64,000 nt of DNA from Tumebacillus avium. GTDB lineage: Bacteria; Bacillota; Bacilli; Tumebacillales; Tumebacillaceae. Under the pieces are notes generated by a model. The model saw only the letters and a program-made list of their open reading frames with translations, had not been told where the DNA came from and searched no databases. Positions 7,200 to 14,450 of this stretch are shown here, piece by piece (the first letter of the stretch is position 1; every line of letters starts with the position of its first letter). The translations under genes were made by a program, and so were the position numbers. The stretch lies in NCBI RefSeq assembly GCF_002162355.1, contig NZ_CP021434.1:5185769-5249768 (forward strand), written 5' to 3'.

Positions 7200-7535
7200 A
7201 TGCATAATCAGTTTGTCAAGTTGAAATTTGCAGAAAACGTCGTCCAAAGGACGGTCGTGGATCAGAATGACGATTTGTTGATGATCGTTACAACAAAAGG
7301 TCTCCACACTTGTTCTGATTATGGAGGAGGGGAAGTATCGTTGCATGATCGGCGCAAACATCAGCAGCCCGAGTTTATTCTCATAGCCACATTGTTATTG
7401 AACAAGAATGAACACCTAAGTTTACTTATTCAACACACTGTTAACACTCAGCAAAAATGCCAACCCACTCTCCACTGCACTTGTGGTCAAGATTCTTTTA
7501 TTTTCGTTGAATTCAAGGGAGATGTTTGCTCCTAA
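7200..7535 (+). CDS. Possible small protein (doubtful)
   Basis: ATG at 7200 has GAGGAG eight bases upstream. The first 45 residues look protein-like (FVKLKFAENVVQRTVVDQND, then LLMIVTTKG), while the remainder is of poor quality. It lies between a transposition remnant and the IS66 element, so a decayed or truncated gene is as likely as an active one. The surrounding stretch 7069-7747 otherwise shows no gene I can support; an 84-codon minus-strand frame at 7422-7676 lacks a ribosome-binding site. Confidence 0.3.
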   Translation: MHNQFVKLKFAENVVQRTVVDQNDDLLMIVTTKGLHTCSDYGGGEVSLHDRRKHQQPEFILIATLLLNKNEHLSLLIQHTVNTQQKCQPTLHCTCGQDSFIFVEFKGDVCS

Positions 7536-7811
7536 CGCTACGCTCTTAAGCATGAGCTCGGTTGTATTTACTGGAGGTCGACCAGCAATCACGTTCAAAC
7601 CTTTGACAACAGAGGAAATGATTTTATAAAACCAAGTTTTCCTGTCCATCAATAATTTATGGTTTAACTGCACCAAATCTGGTTAAAGTGTTGTTTCAAC
7701 AAATTCACATTTCTTGTCAATTTCCTTCGATGTTAATTCCGATTTTATCAATCCACAAAAGTCTTTCGACAGATCATGTCCGGCGTCAGCTTACAATAGT
7801 GCGTGAGGATG

Positions 7812-7819
7812 CAAACGTC
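7812..7819. repeat. Target-site duplication, left copy
   Basis: CAAACGTC directly abuts the left end of the IS66 element and is repeated exactly at 10318-10325. Eight bases is the usual IS66-family duplication. Confidence 0.9.
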
Positions 7820-7914
7820 GTAAGCGTAAAACAGTCCCCACCTTGTGTCGTTTGCCGAAAGGTGGGGACTGCTTGAAAGATATTCATCGTAAACAAAACA
7901 CGAATAACCTTCAG

Positions 7915-9513
7915 CTACGCAAGAACTGAAGGCGATTCGTGCTTTTTATTAAATACTCGGCAGATGAGCGGCAGCGTGTCCGACCACGGGAGCAAGCGAT
8001 CCAGCTCATGGTGATCATGAGGGTTCGCAAGGTTGGGCAGGGTCTCGAAGAGATAGGTCAGGTAGACCAGCGGATTTACCCCGTTCGCCTTCGCCGTCTC
8101 GACAAGACTATAGATCACAGCGCTTGCCTTTGCGCCGCGTGGAGTATTGGCGAACAGCCAATTTTTCCGTCCAATCACGAATGGTTTGATGGCGCGTTCA
8201 CTTCGGTTGTTGTCGATCTCCAAACGCCCATCGAGCAAAAACGCCCCCAATGCTACCCATTGGTTCTGGCAGTACTTTATGGCCTGCCCCAGTGCGCTCT
8301 TCGGTAACGCGCGGGATTTTTGAGTCTGTAGCCATACCGAAAATTCCTCCAGTATGGGCCGACTACGCTCCAAACGGGCCGTGTATCGTTCTTCCGGCGA
8401 GGCATCTTTCATCTCGCGTTCGATCGCGAAAAGACGATTGCAGAACTCGAGCCCTTCTTTCGCGGTTACAGCTGCGGTTCGGCTGGAGGCCGGCAATGCT
8501 TTCAGAGCCTCGTCGAACTTGCGGCGAGCATGTGCCCAACACCCGACCAGGGTGACGTTAGGGATCTTCTTATACCCCGCGTATCCGTCCACATGCAGGT
8601 AGCCGTGAAACTCGGACAGGAACTGTCGCGGGTGTTCGCCTGCTCGTGTCGGCTGGTAGTCATACACGATGATCGGATGACTGTTGCGCCCGGTACGGTA
8701 AAGCCAGAGATACGATGTGCTCTTGGCTGCCCGACCCGGTTCACGCAGTACTTGCAGGGTCGTTTCATCGGCATGCAGAATGTCTTGCTTCAGCATGTGC
8801 TCTCGCATACGATTCTCCAGCAGGCTCAGCCAGCGGTCAGCTGCATAGATCATCCAGTTGGCCATCGTTTGTCGCGACAGGTTTACTCCGAGAAGCATGA
8901 GTTGCTGCTCCTGACGATACAAGGGCAAGCCTTCCCCGTACTTTTGATTCATGATAAAAGCCAATGCGGATGGGGAAGCCAAACTGCCAGGATATACAGG
9001 TTGCGGCATGGGAGCTGTCAGCACGGGAGTGCTGATCTCCTCACGCTCACAACGGCGGCACGCATACACATAGCGAACATGCTTCAACACTTTTACTTGA
9101 GCCGGGATGATTTTCAGCTCTTGGCGAACCTCCGTGCTCATTTCATGGGTGGGACCACCGCAGCACGAGCAGACCTGCTCGTCTTCCGAGAGACGGTATT
9201 CCACCGTTTCAACCGGCAGGTTTTCAAGCAACTCTTCTCGCTGTCCACGTTTCTTCTTGCGGACGTATTGAATCGTTTCTGCGGTCGGCTCTGGCACGGC
9301 AGTGGAGGATTCGGATTCCGCTTCGTTGAACAGTTCCAACTGATCCGCGTTTGTCCGCTCACTTGAGGCACCGAAACGCTTCTGTTGGCTGAGACGAAAC
9401 TGTTGTTCCAACCAGTTGAGCTTAGCTTTCAACTCTGCGTTTTGTATTCCAAGTTGTATGTTCTGTTTTTGAAGTTCTTCAATGGTGGTTGGGATGGCTA
9501 TTGTAGGTTTCAT
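7915..9513 (-). CDS. tnpC: IS66 transposase TnpC
   Basis: The 532-residue protein is the DDE transposase of the element. Residues about 8-45 form a leucine-rich coil. A zinc-binding region follows (CSCCGG near residue 120, then CRRCE). The catalytic core shows HADETT, VDGYAGYKK and, near the C-terminus, NNRSERAIKPF with the expected acidic residues. Full family length with no frame break, so probably functional. It lies 58 bp downstream of tnpB on the same strand. Confidence 0.93.
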   Translation of the reverse strand: MKPTIAIPTTIEELQKQNIQLGIQNAELKAKLNWLEQQFRLSQQKRFGASSERTNADQLELFNEAESESSTAVPEPTAETIQYVRKKKRGQREELLENLPVETVEYRLSEDEQVCSCCGGPTHEMSTEVRQELKIIPAQVKVLKHVRYVYACRRCEREEISTPVLTAPMPQPVYPGSLASPSALAFIMNQKYGEGLPLYRQEQQLMLLGVNLSRQTMANWMIYAADRWLSLLENRMREHMLKQDILHADETTLQVLREPGRAAKSTSYLWLYRTGRNSHPIIVYDYQPTRAGEHPRQFLSEFHGYLHVDGYAGYKKIPNVTLVGCWAHARRKFDEALKALPASSRTAAVTAKEGLEFCNRLFAIEREMKDASPEERYTARLERSRPILEEFSVWLQTQKSRALPKSALGQAIKYCQNQWVALGAFLLDGRLEIDNNRSERAIKPFVIGRKNWLFANTPRGAKASAVIYSLVETAKANGVNPLVYLTYLFETLPNLANPHDHHELDRLLPWSDTLPLICRVFNKKHESPSVLA

Positions 9514-9571
9514 ACTTTTTTCTTCGCCTTGAAGCTCTCATTCTCCTAGTGAGAACAAGAATTTTTTCATA

Positions 9572-9928
9572 CTAAATCACCGTCTGTGCGGTGAGTTTCG
9601 GGTGTGCCTTTCGTTGCTGAAGCGACAAGCCATCCAGAAGCCACCGCAACTCTCTTCGACTGATCTGCATCGTTGGACCAGATTTCTTTTGCGGCCATTG
9701 GAAGGTTCCTCGCTCTAAGCGGCGATAGTAGAGCCAAAAGCCGTTATGCTCCCAGTGCAGGATTTTAAGTTTGTCTCGTTGCCGATTGCAAAAGACAAAC
9801 AGGCATTGGGAGAATGGATCCAGTTCGAAACTCTCCTGAACCAAGGCGGCCAAACCGTCTATCGACTTGCGAAGGTCCGTGTGGCCGCTGGCTATGTAGA
9901 CACGAGTTATGTCGGTTTCGTTTAACAT
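9572..9928 (-). CDS. tnpB: IS66 accessory protein TnpB
   Basis: This 118-residue protein contains the IS66 Orf2 signature (GHTDLRKSIDGL, then FVFCNRQRDKLKIL and GFWLYYRRLE). It is required with TnpA for transposition in studied IS66 elements, though its biochemical role is not settled. It overlaps the end of tnpA by 7 bp, implying coupled translation. Confidence 0.92.
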   Translation of the reverse strand: MLNETDITRVYIASGHTDLRKSIDGLAALVQESFELDPFSQCLFVFCNRQRDKLKILHWEHNGFWLYYRRLERGTFQWPQKKSGPTMQISRRELRWLLDGLSLQQRKAHPKLTAQTVI

Positions 9929-10233
9929 ATCGTTTGCAAGGCAAGGACGACATCCGCCAACAGGTCTCGATTGAAACCTGGCTTGACTTCGATCACGGCA
10001 GAGCCAATTTTGACCTGCAAGCAGGAGTCGGTTTCGTTACTTGGCTGTTGGTCTGCGCAGACCTCCAACCAGCGAGGTGAAGGCATCTCAGTGTTGGAGA
10101 GCTTGCGCAGCCAATAGTAGTACTGGCGAGAATTGATCTGATGAGCTGTACACCACGCCGCTACACTTTGACCGCTGGCGCGGCAGTCAGAGATTCGAGA
10201 TTCCCATACAGCTCGAAGCTCGCTTCGAGTCAT
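9922..10233 (-). CDS. tnpA: IS66 accessory protein TnpA
   Basis: The 103-residue protein has an N-terminal helix-turn-helix-like segment of the IS66 Orf1 type (WESRISDCRASGQSVAAWC, then YYYWLRKL). It is the first gene of the three-gene element and probably binds the element ends. An AGGAGGAAT site lies just before the ATG. Confidence 0.88.
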   Translation of the reverse strand: MTRSELRAVWESRISDCRASGQSVAAWCTAHQINSRQYYYWLRKLSNTEMPSPRWLEVCADQQPSNETDSCLQVKIGSAVIEVKPGFNRDLLADVVLALQTIC

Positions 10234-10317
10234 AAAAAATTCCTCCTCATTTCCGTCTGAGGAGGATTATCTCATGCTCTATGTTTCGTGTGGAGGTGGG
10301 GAGTATTAGACGCTTAC

Positions 10318-10325
10318 CAAACGTC
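10318..10325. repeat. Target-site duplication, right copy
   Basis: CAAACGTC repeats the left copy at 7812-7819 exactly. Confidence 0.9.
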
Positions 10326-10658
10326 GATAGCCGTTTTCAGCTCATCTTGTGCAAGTAGCATCTCGTGTGCCAGGCCATCTCGGTCGAAGTCATCCTTTGC
10401 CGTGCCTTTCTTCTCGATCACCGCCCACGTACCGTCTGGAAGCTCGAAGATCAGCCCTGCCCGATCGACGAGGTTTCGAAGTGCTGCTCAATCTCCTCCA
10501 TGAGCAGCTCCGTTTTCTCTTTCATCTCCTTCCGCTGTTCCTTCAGTTGGAGATAGTGTTGGATGCGATCTTCTATAGTTCCAAAGCTCATCGGGTCGAA
10601 TCACCTCCTTTCAAATTCACAAGCGATTGGGAAAAGGCGTCTATTCTTACAAAAGAAA

Positions 10659-10680
10659 AAGCACCCAGGTTGGGTGCCAG
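10659..10680 (-). terminator. Terminator of the two-TM coiled-coil gene
   Basis: GCACCCA and TGGGTGC (10661-10677) form a tight hairpin. On the minus strand it is followed by TTTTTC. Confidence 0.75.
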
Positions 10681-10713
10681 TTGGTGGTTTCAGAGGATTA
10701 CTTCTAGCCGAAA

Positions 10714-11373
10714 TTATTCCCTTCTCTTGTTCGGATCATTGAGATTTTGTTGTTTTTTCTTAAGCTGGTGATACAATCGAATATTATTGCTTAATTCCTC
10801 TGTGACTTTTCCCAAAGATACAATTTCTGGTCTTTCAGAAAAATTTAAACTACTTAGTGGTGCTAATCTAGGAATTGTCTCAAACACCTCATGGGTTGTG
10901 TCTTTGATAACCTCTAGAGAAACTGATTTTTCCCCCTTCTCATCAGTTGACGATCTTTCCATTATAACTTCCATGAACTTCTTCAATTTGTCATCTTGAT
11001 TCTCCAAGTGATCGGTAAGCTGTTGGAAATACTTTGCCAACTCTTCCATGTTATTTATAGATATTTCTTCTAACAACTTGATGTCTTCAACAGACGAACT
11101 TAAGTTATCTGCAATGTTTTGCATTTGACGAATATTTTTGTTCTGCCCGGCTACATCCCAAAATGTGAAAAGAATTGCAACAACTGCTAGGATGATTGAA
11201 GAAATTGTTGCGGCGAAGTTGTAATTCGCAACTGATTGATCGTCAGTAGAAAGCGAAAAAGTCATTGCTACCATCACAATCAACACCATAATGATAGCGC
11301 AATAACGAAGGTGCAGTAAGTATCGTAGTTTTGTGAACTCAACTTGCTCAGACGAATAATCTCTCTTTACCAA
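10714..11373 (-). CDS. Two-TM membrane protein with cytosolic coiled coil
   Basis: The 219-residue product has two hydrophobic segments (about residues 23-43 and 55-75). An amphipathic region follows (residues 80-135, IKLLEEISINNMEELAKYF, then HLENQDDKLKKFMEVI), then a charged tail ending in KKKQQNLN. The start is TTG at 11373 behind GGTGAGGGG; nearby ATGs run into stops. No family recognised. It is a stand-alone unit, with a terminator at 10661 and one copy of the three-fold intergenic repeat just upstream. It belongs to the island by base composition. Confidence 0.7.
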   Translation of the reverse strand: MVKRDYSSEQVEFTKLRYLLHLRYCAIIMVLIVMVAMTFSLSTDDQSVANYNFAATISSIILAVVAILFTFWDVAGQNKNIRQMQNIADNLSSSVEDIKLLEEISINNMEELAKYFQQLTDHLENQDDKLKKFMEVIMERSSTDEKGEKSVSLEVIKDTTHEVFETIPRLAPLSSLNFSERPEIVSLGKVTEELSNNIRLYHQLKKKQQNLNDPNKRRE

Positions 11374-11462
11374 AACCCCTCACCCCATTTTCTCATGATT
11401 ACAAATCATACATGATAACATAGTAATTTGCACCACTTTCTTGAGGTGAGTTAAATAACATA

Positions 11463-11600
11463 AAGACCACCTGCCTTGATCGTCGCTCATCTGCAAGCGG
11501 TCTATCCATCGTTTATTCCTTCTGGCGACAGTTTACCACGGGTCAATTGCTACAGCAAAACTGTCCAAAATATCCGAACTTACCAAAGTGTAAACCTAAA
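11463..11600. repeat. Structured intergenic repeat, copy 1
   Basis: About 138 bp shared with 11961-12099 and, shorter, 13460-13560. It contains an imperfect AGACCAC...GCGGTCT arm pair and a perfect GACAGTTT...AAACTGTC arm pair. The core (GCGGTCTATC, then ATCGTTTATTCCTTCTGGC) is best conserved. It lies upstream of the leftward gene at 10714-11373. The rest of 11374-11960 shows no gene I can support. Confidence 0.6.
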
Positions 11601-11960
11601 CACTAGAATTCTAGAGAAGGATCATCGAGCTCTAAATTCAAACTTATAGCTCGAAAATCAAAGCGCGAGGAGCATACATATTGTCTGCCTATCGAGATAT
11701 CTTCGTTTTCAGTGTAGCGCAACATAGCAAGGTTCCATGTCAATGGACAGTTTGAATTCGACGAAATTGGCCAATTAAAATCGTCAGTCCACTAAATCGC
11801 GTAAGGCTTACGCTCCTCCTTTCAAGACATTCTGAGAGATCGTGTGGATAAGGGAGATCGACTCAAGAATTAGGGTGTTTAACCCAGAACATACAGAGCA
11901 CCTATTCCTCATTGACTGATAGCACTATGACAGCGAAGGTGAACTTTAATGTGTGTATAA

Positions 11961-12099
11961 GAGACCGCCTGCGATCGCACGACGCGATTCAACAAGCGGT
12001 CTATGCATCGATTATACCTTGTGGCGACAGTTTACCATTGGGCAAATGCGGCATGCAATAACTGTCCAAAGTGTCCGATCTGTCAGAAATGTAAACCAA
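11961..12099. repeat. Structured intergenic repeat, copy 2
   Basis: This copy has a perfect AGACCGC...GCGGTCT arm pair and GACAGTT...AACTGTC. On the minus strand its core contains TATAAT where the other copies have AATAAA. Confidence 0.6.
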
Positions 12100-12122
12100 T
12101 ATCTCATATCTCAGCAATTGAA

Positions 12123-12148
12123 AAAGCACTCCAGTGGGAGTGCTTTTG
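12123..12148 (-). terminator. Terminator of the small gene at 12150
   Basis: GCACTCC pairs with GGAGTGC across a short loop; A and T runs on both sides allow use in either direction. Confidence 0.7.
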
Positions 12149-12149
12149 T

Positions 12150-12533
12150 TCACTTCTTGGTCGCGCTCTTTATGTAATTGCTCAAAAACTCATTAGTAGA
12201 TTTCCAACTCTCTAACAGCATTTCTTTCTTCGAGTACAACCATGACGTGTTTTCGTCTTTCGCTGTAATCACTTTTTTCAGTTCAAATTTATACTCATCA
12301 TAGGCCGTTAAGAATCCGTCGATCTCGTAATGCGACAAGTCCTTTTCATGCTTCATTCGATTTAGTTCCACATAACTTTGGTGGGATAGAACCAGGTAGT
12401 TCATCGCAATGCTAAACCTCTGATCCCCATGATTATTGTGCAATGCTTCGTACGCTTCATACGCATCCCAAAAAGCGGCACGCATCAACTCCTGCATGTA
12501 ACTTACATCGTACCACATTTGTTTCTCGCTCAC
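12150..12533 (-). CDS. Hypothetical small protein, phage-island type
   Basis: The 127-residue product is soluble and rich in Tyr, Glu and Lys, with long predicted helices (MRAAFWDAYEAYEALHNNHG, then SYVELNRMKHEKDLSHYEID). GTG at 12533 is preferred because GGGGAG lies eight bases upstream; the frame extends upstream without a good site. No family recognised. It is flanked by the intergenic repeat and a terminator. Confidence 0.6.
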   Translation of the reverse strand: MSEKQMWYDVSYMQELMRAAFWDAYEAYEALHNNHGDQRFSIAMNYLVLSHQSYVELNRMKHEKDLSHYEIDGFLTAYDEYKFELKKVITAKDENTSWLYSKKEMLLESWKSTNEFLSNYIKSATKK

Positions 12534-12594
12534 TTCTGATTCTCCCCTTTCGTTTCGATACCATATTTCGGCGCAAGGGACAATTATCCTGCAC

Positions 12595-12720
12595 CTACGT
12601 ACCAATAGCCGCCTCTAGCGCCTTAATCAGATATAATCCGAGTTCTTCTCCACCGTACAGCTCTACAGCCGGTGCAGTCTCATGGAGACAGTGCTGCTCG
12701 ACCAACTCGGTAGCCATCAT
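12595..12720 (-). CDS. Possible 41-residue protein (doubtful)
   Basis: The frame gives MATELVEQHCLHETAPAVEL, a short glycine turn and an amphipathic helix ending ALEAAIGT. The composition looks protein-like, but there is no good ribosome-binding site before ATG 12720. It lies 61 bp before the next minus-strand gene. Confidence 0.3.
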   Translation of the reverse strand: MMATELVEQHCLHETAPAVELYGGEELGLYLIKALEAAIGT

Positions 12721-12806
12721 CACACCATAAAAATAGTATCTAGACTCAAGATCTGCATTACAAAATGTGGTAAAGTATATCAATACTCAAAGGAGGTGAC
12801 ATCTCA

Positions 12807-13019
12807 GTGGCTGACAATATTACAATTTCAAGAAATCGCTTTGACGTTGCAATGGAATTGACAAATCTGTACTTTTCAACGAAGACCCCTAAATCCCCCG
12901 AAGAAATCAAGGAAATCTTTACTGATTTCTTTATGACTGTCAGCTCCATTAGTGTAGTTTCTACCTCAAACCTGCCGCACTTCCTGCCCGATGATGTGAA
13001 GAAAAAACTTGGTCGCTAA
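12807..13019 (+). CDS. Small hypothetical protein
   Basis: GTG at 12807 follows a strong AGGAGGTGA. The 70-residue product is amphipathic and soluble (SRNRFDVAMELTNLYF, then SPEEIKEIFTDFFMTV) and ends in basic KKKLGR. The early SPEEI-x-F pattern is seen in short phage proteins of unknown role; no firm family. A terminator follows directly. It is the only rightward gene in this part of the island. Confidence 0.65.
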   Translation: MADNITISRNRFDVAMELTNLYFSTKTPKSPEEIKEIFTDFFMTVSSISVVSTSNLPHFLPDDVKKKLGR

Positions 13020-13045
13020 CCACCCCACCGGGTGGTTTTCCTTTT
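13018..13045 (+). terminator. Terminator of the small gene at 12807
   Basis: AACCACCC pairs with GGGTGGTT (to 13037), followed by TTCCTTTT. Confidence 0.75.
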
Positions 13046-13054
13046 GGCAATAGA

Positions 13055-13076
13055 AATAGCACCCTTAGCGGGTGCC
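13055..13076 (-). terminator. Terminator of the small gene at 13077
   Basis: CACCC and GGGTG with a 5-base loop; the minus strand continues into TATTTCT. A weaker hairpin than its neighbours. Confidence 0.5.
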
Positions 13077-13340
13077 TTAAAGTGTGTAGTACGAACTTCT
13101 TTTCAATTTGATAATTTCGATCATTTTCGTGACTGCTTCCTGTTCGCTTGACGCTTCAATTTCTCTCCATTCATAACGCACCTTGGTCCGATAGAACTTA
13201 CCATTGCAAAGATAAGTTCTATCGTCCTTTTGGACGACCCCAACTTCCCATTCCTCAGTATGACTCATGTGAAGCGAATCTTGACGCTCTACGATAGATA
13301 GATAAAATTTAATCTCTTGGGGTTCCAATGTATCCACCAT
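13077..13340 (-). CDS. Hypothetical small protein
   Basis: The 87-residue product starts at ATG 13340 right after AGGAGAAGG. It is beta-rich at first (IKFYLSIVERQ, then EEWEVGVVQKDDRTYLCNG) and ends with a helix (SSEQEAVTKMIEIIKLK). That pattern resembles small single-domain phage proteins. No family recognised. The intergenic repeat copy 3 lies just upstream. Confidence 0.6.
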   Translation of the reverse strand: MVDTLEPQEIKFYLSIVERQDSLHMSHTEEWEVGVVQKDDRTYLCNGKFYRTKVRYEWREIEASSEQEAVTKMIEIIKLKRSSYYTL

Positions 13341-13459
13341 CCTTCTCCTAACAAATCACCCAAAATCAGGAGTTTCCCTCCATGCCATCACACACCCCAC
13401 CGCACGCCCACACAACCCTTTTCCTGCGCCACAAGTGCTGCAAGAGAAAGGGGAGCCAA

Positions 13460-13560
13460 ACTAATTGAACGCCAACTGATCACCTATGGCGGTCTATCAA
13501 TCGTTTATTCCTTCTAGCATCGGTTTCGTCCATAGTGTCCGATCAGTAAGAAGTAAACTA
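13460..13560. repeat. Structured intergenic repeat, copy 3 (shorter)
   Basis: It shares the core GCGGTCTATC...TCGTTTATTCCTTCT and the GTGTCCGATC...AGTAAACTA end with copies 1 and 2, but lacks the GACAGTTT arm. It lies upstream of the minus-strand gene at 13077-13340. Confidence 0.5.
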
Positions 13561-13579
13561 TAACACATATCCCTGTAAT

Positions 13580-13608
13580 TGAAAAAAGCACCCCAGATTG
13601 AGGTGCTT
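13580..13608 (-). terminator. Terminator of the DUF4177-like operon
   Basis: AAGCACC pairs with GGTGCTT; on the minus strand TTTTTTC follows. Confidence 0.75.
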
Positions 13609-13616
13609 CGTGGTTG

Positions 13617-13808
13617 CTATTTCTTTTCGAAGATAGCGATGTTGCAGGAAGTTTCTCCACCATCATCTGCTTGCGGGACAAGACTGTGGAGTCTCCACCC
13701 TTCCGCACTCATTGTGTTGAGCAAGGTCTGGAACTCCTTTTGCGGAGTTGGATCAATCAAGGTTTTGACCTTCTCGATCTTGTATTGCTGCGCTGGGAAT
13801 TGGCCCAT
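13617..13808 (-). CDS. DUF4177-like small protein
   Basis: ATG at 13808 follows GGAGG by eight bases. The 63-residue product has the DUF4177 pattern: a Tyr-Lys-Ile-x-Lys strand, then a helix LLNTMSAEGWRLHSL, then a final strand FEKK. These small proteins are common in Bacilli and phages and have no settled function. It lies 28 bp after the membrane protein gene at 13837. Confidence 0.65.
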   Translation of the reverse strand: MGQFPAQQYKIEKVKTLIDPTPQKEFQTLLNTMSAEGWRLHSLVPQADDGGETSCNIAIFEKK

Positions 13809-13836
13809 TTCTAAATCCTCCTTCCAGCATTCAGTA

Positions 13837-14034
13837 TCACCCAAAAAGTGTCGCGACCCACACAGTGCCCACCACAAAACCTAATAAAATCTGGAGCTTT
13901 ATAAAGCTGATTTTGGATTTCGTCCTTGATTCACTATAAATACCTTGAATCAAATCCAATAGCTCGTCAATCTCGAAGATGAGATCACTTTTCGCTTCCT
14001 CATTGTACCCGGTCAAATTGAAGGTGGAAAACAT
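13837..14034 (-). CDS. Small C-terminally membrane-anchored protein
   Basis: The 65-residue product has an acidic helix (EAKSDLIFEIDELLDLIQ), a basic stretch (SRTKSKIS) and one C-terminal hydrophobic segment (LLGFVVGTVWVATLFG). This layout resembles XhlA/holin-accessory proteins but without proof. Its ATG overlaps the stop of the truncated HTH gene as TGATG, so its translation is probably coupled to that fragment. It has no strong ribosome-binding site of its own. Confidence 0.55.
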   Translation of the reverse strand: MFSTFNLTGYNEEAKSDLIFEIDELLDLIQGIYSESRTKSKISFIKLQILLGFVVGTVWVATLFG

Positions 14035-14270
14035 CAAATAACATCACTCGTATATTCCATCTCCAGATCCACCTCTTTCAAAAGGTGTTCCATCGGCACC
14101 TCCAGCCGGTTCGCCAGACCGACCAGCATTTTATAAGAAGGTCGTGCACGGTCGCTTTCAATTTGACTGATCATGCTAGGCGTGCAAATTCCTTTTGCAA
14201 GCTCGATTTGCGTCATGCCTTTTCGCAGTCGCAACTCCCTAATTCGTTGTCCAAGGGACGATGTTGACAT
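14034..14270 (-). pseudogene. Truncated duplicate of the leftward HTH-TPR regulator
   Basis: Codons 1 to about 75 match the regulator at 1137-2426 with three substitutions (A to P, then AL to PM). Similarity ends abruptly after MEYTS and the frame stops at 14034. The fragment keeps the entire HTH_3 domain and loses all TPRs. Promoter and dyad operator upstream are also duplicated. It may be a remnant, or a DNA-binding-only protein that still occupies the operator. Its stop overlaps the next start. Confidence 0.75.
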
Positions 14271-14302
14271 CTCCGACACTCCCTTCTGATCATTCCAGCA
14301 TG

Positions 14303-14344
14303 ATTATAGGAGAGTGTTGTTGATTACATCAATTCTTAATGTAA
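14303..14344. promoter_or_regulatory. Duplicated control region: leftward promoter and dyad operator
   Basis: On the minus strand TTGATG (14332-14327) and TATAAT (14308-14303) have an 18-base spacer. TTACAT (14324-14329) and ATGTAA (14339-14344) form the same 9-base-spaced dyad as at 2480-2500. Confidence 0.55.
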
Positions 14345-14385
14345 AGTATGAAAGGTAAAGAAGTTACAGGAATTTGCTATGTGTG

Positions 14386-14414
14386 TTGCTGATTTATGAT
14401 CACATCTCTATAAT
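14386..14414 (+). promoter_or_regulatory. Promoter of the second receptor gene
   Basis: TTGCTG (14386-14391) and TATAAT (14409-14414) with a 17-base spacer, equivalent to 2541-2569. Confidence 0.6.
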
Positions 14415-14450
14415 ATTCAATAAAGTCTAATAAATCAGGTGAATACTATA

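Larger units (their letters stand above)
7820..10317. mobile_element. Complete IS66-family insertion sequence (2498 bp)
   Basis: Both ends begin GTAAGCGT when read inward, and CCCCACCT recurs eight bases further in at each end, giving terminal inverted repeats of about 24 bp. The element carries three minus-strand genes (tnpA, tnpB, tnpC) in the usual IS66 order and is flanked by CAAACGTC on both sides. Intact ends, genes and duplication suggest recent insertion. Confidence 0.92.
7748..10591 (-). pseudogene. Small phage-like gene broken by IS66 and a frameshift
   Basis: The gene starts at ATG 10591 behind a strong AGGAGGTGA. It reads MSFGTIEDRIQHYLQ and a charged helix to about residue 40. 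A one-base frame change near 10460-10475 is needed to continue into LIFELPDGTWAVIEKKGTA and on to KTAID. The IS66 element interrupts here. Removing the element and one copy of its target duplication restores the frame into CILTHYCKLTPDM and a stop at 7748. The original product would be about 113 residues. It resembles small hypothetical proteins of Bacillus-type prophages; no function is known. Confidence 0.65.

Noticed and set aside
7422..7676. 84-codon minus-strand frame between the transposon remnant and IS66
   Set aside because: It looks mildly protein-like but has no ribosome-binding site, overlaps a doubtful plus-strand frame and matches nothing I recognise.
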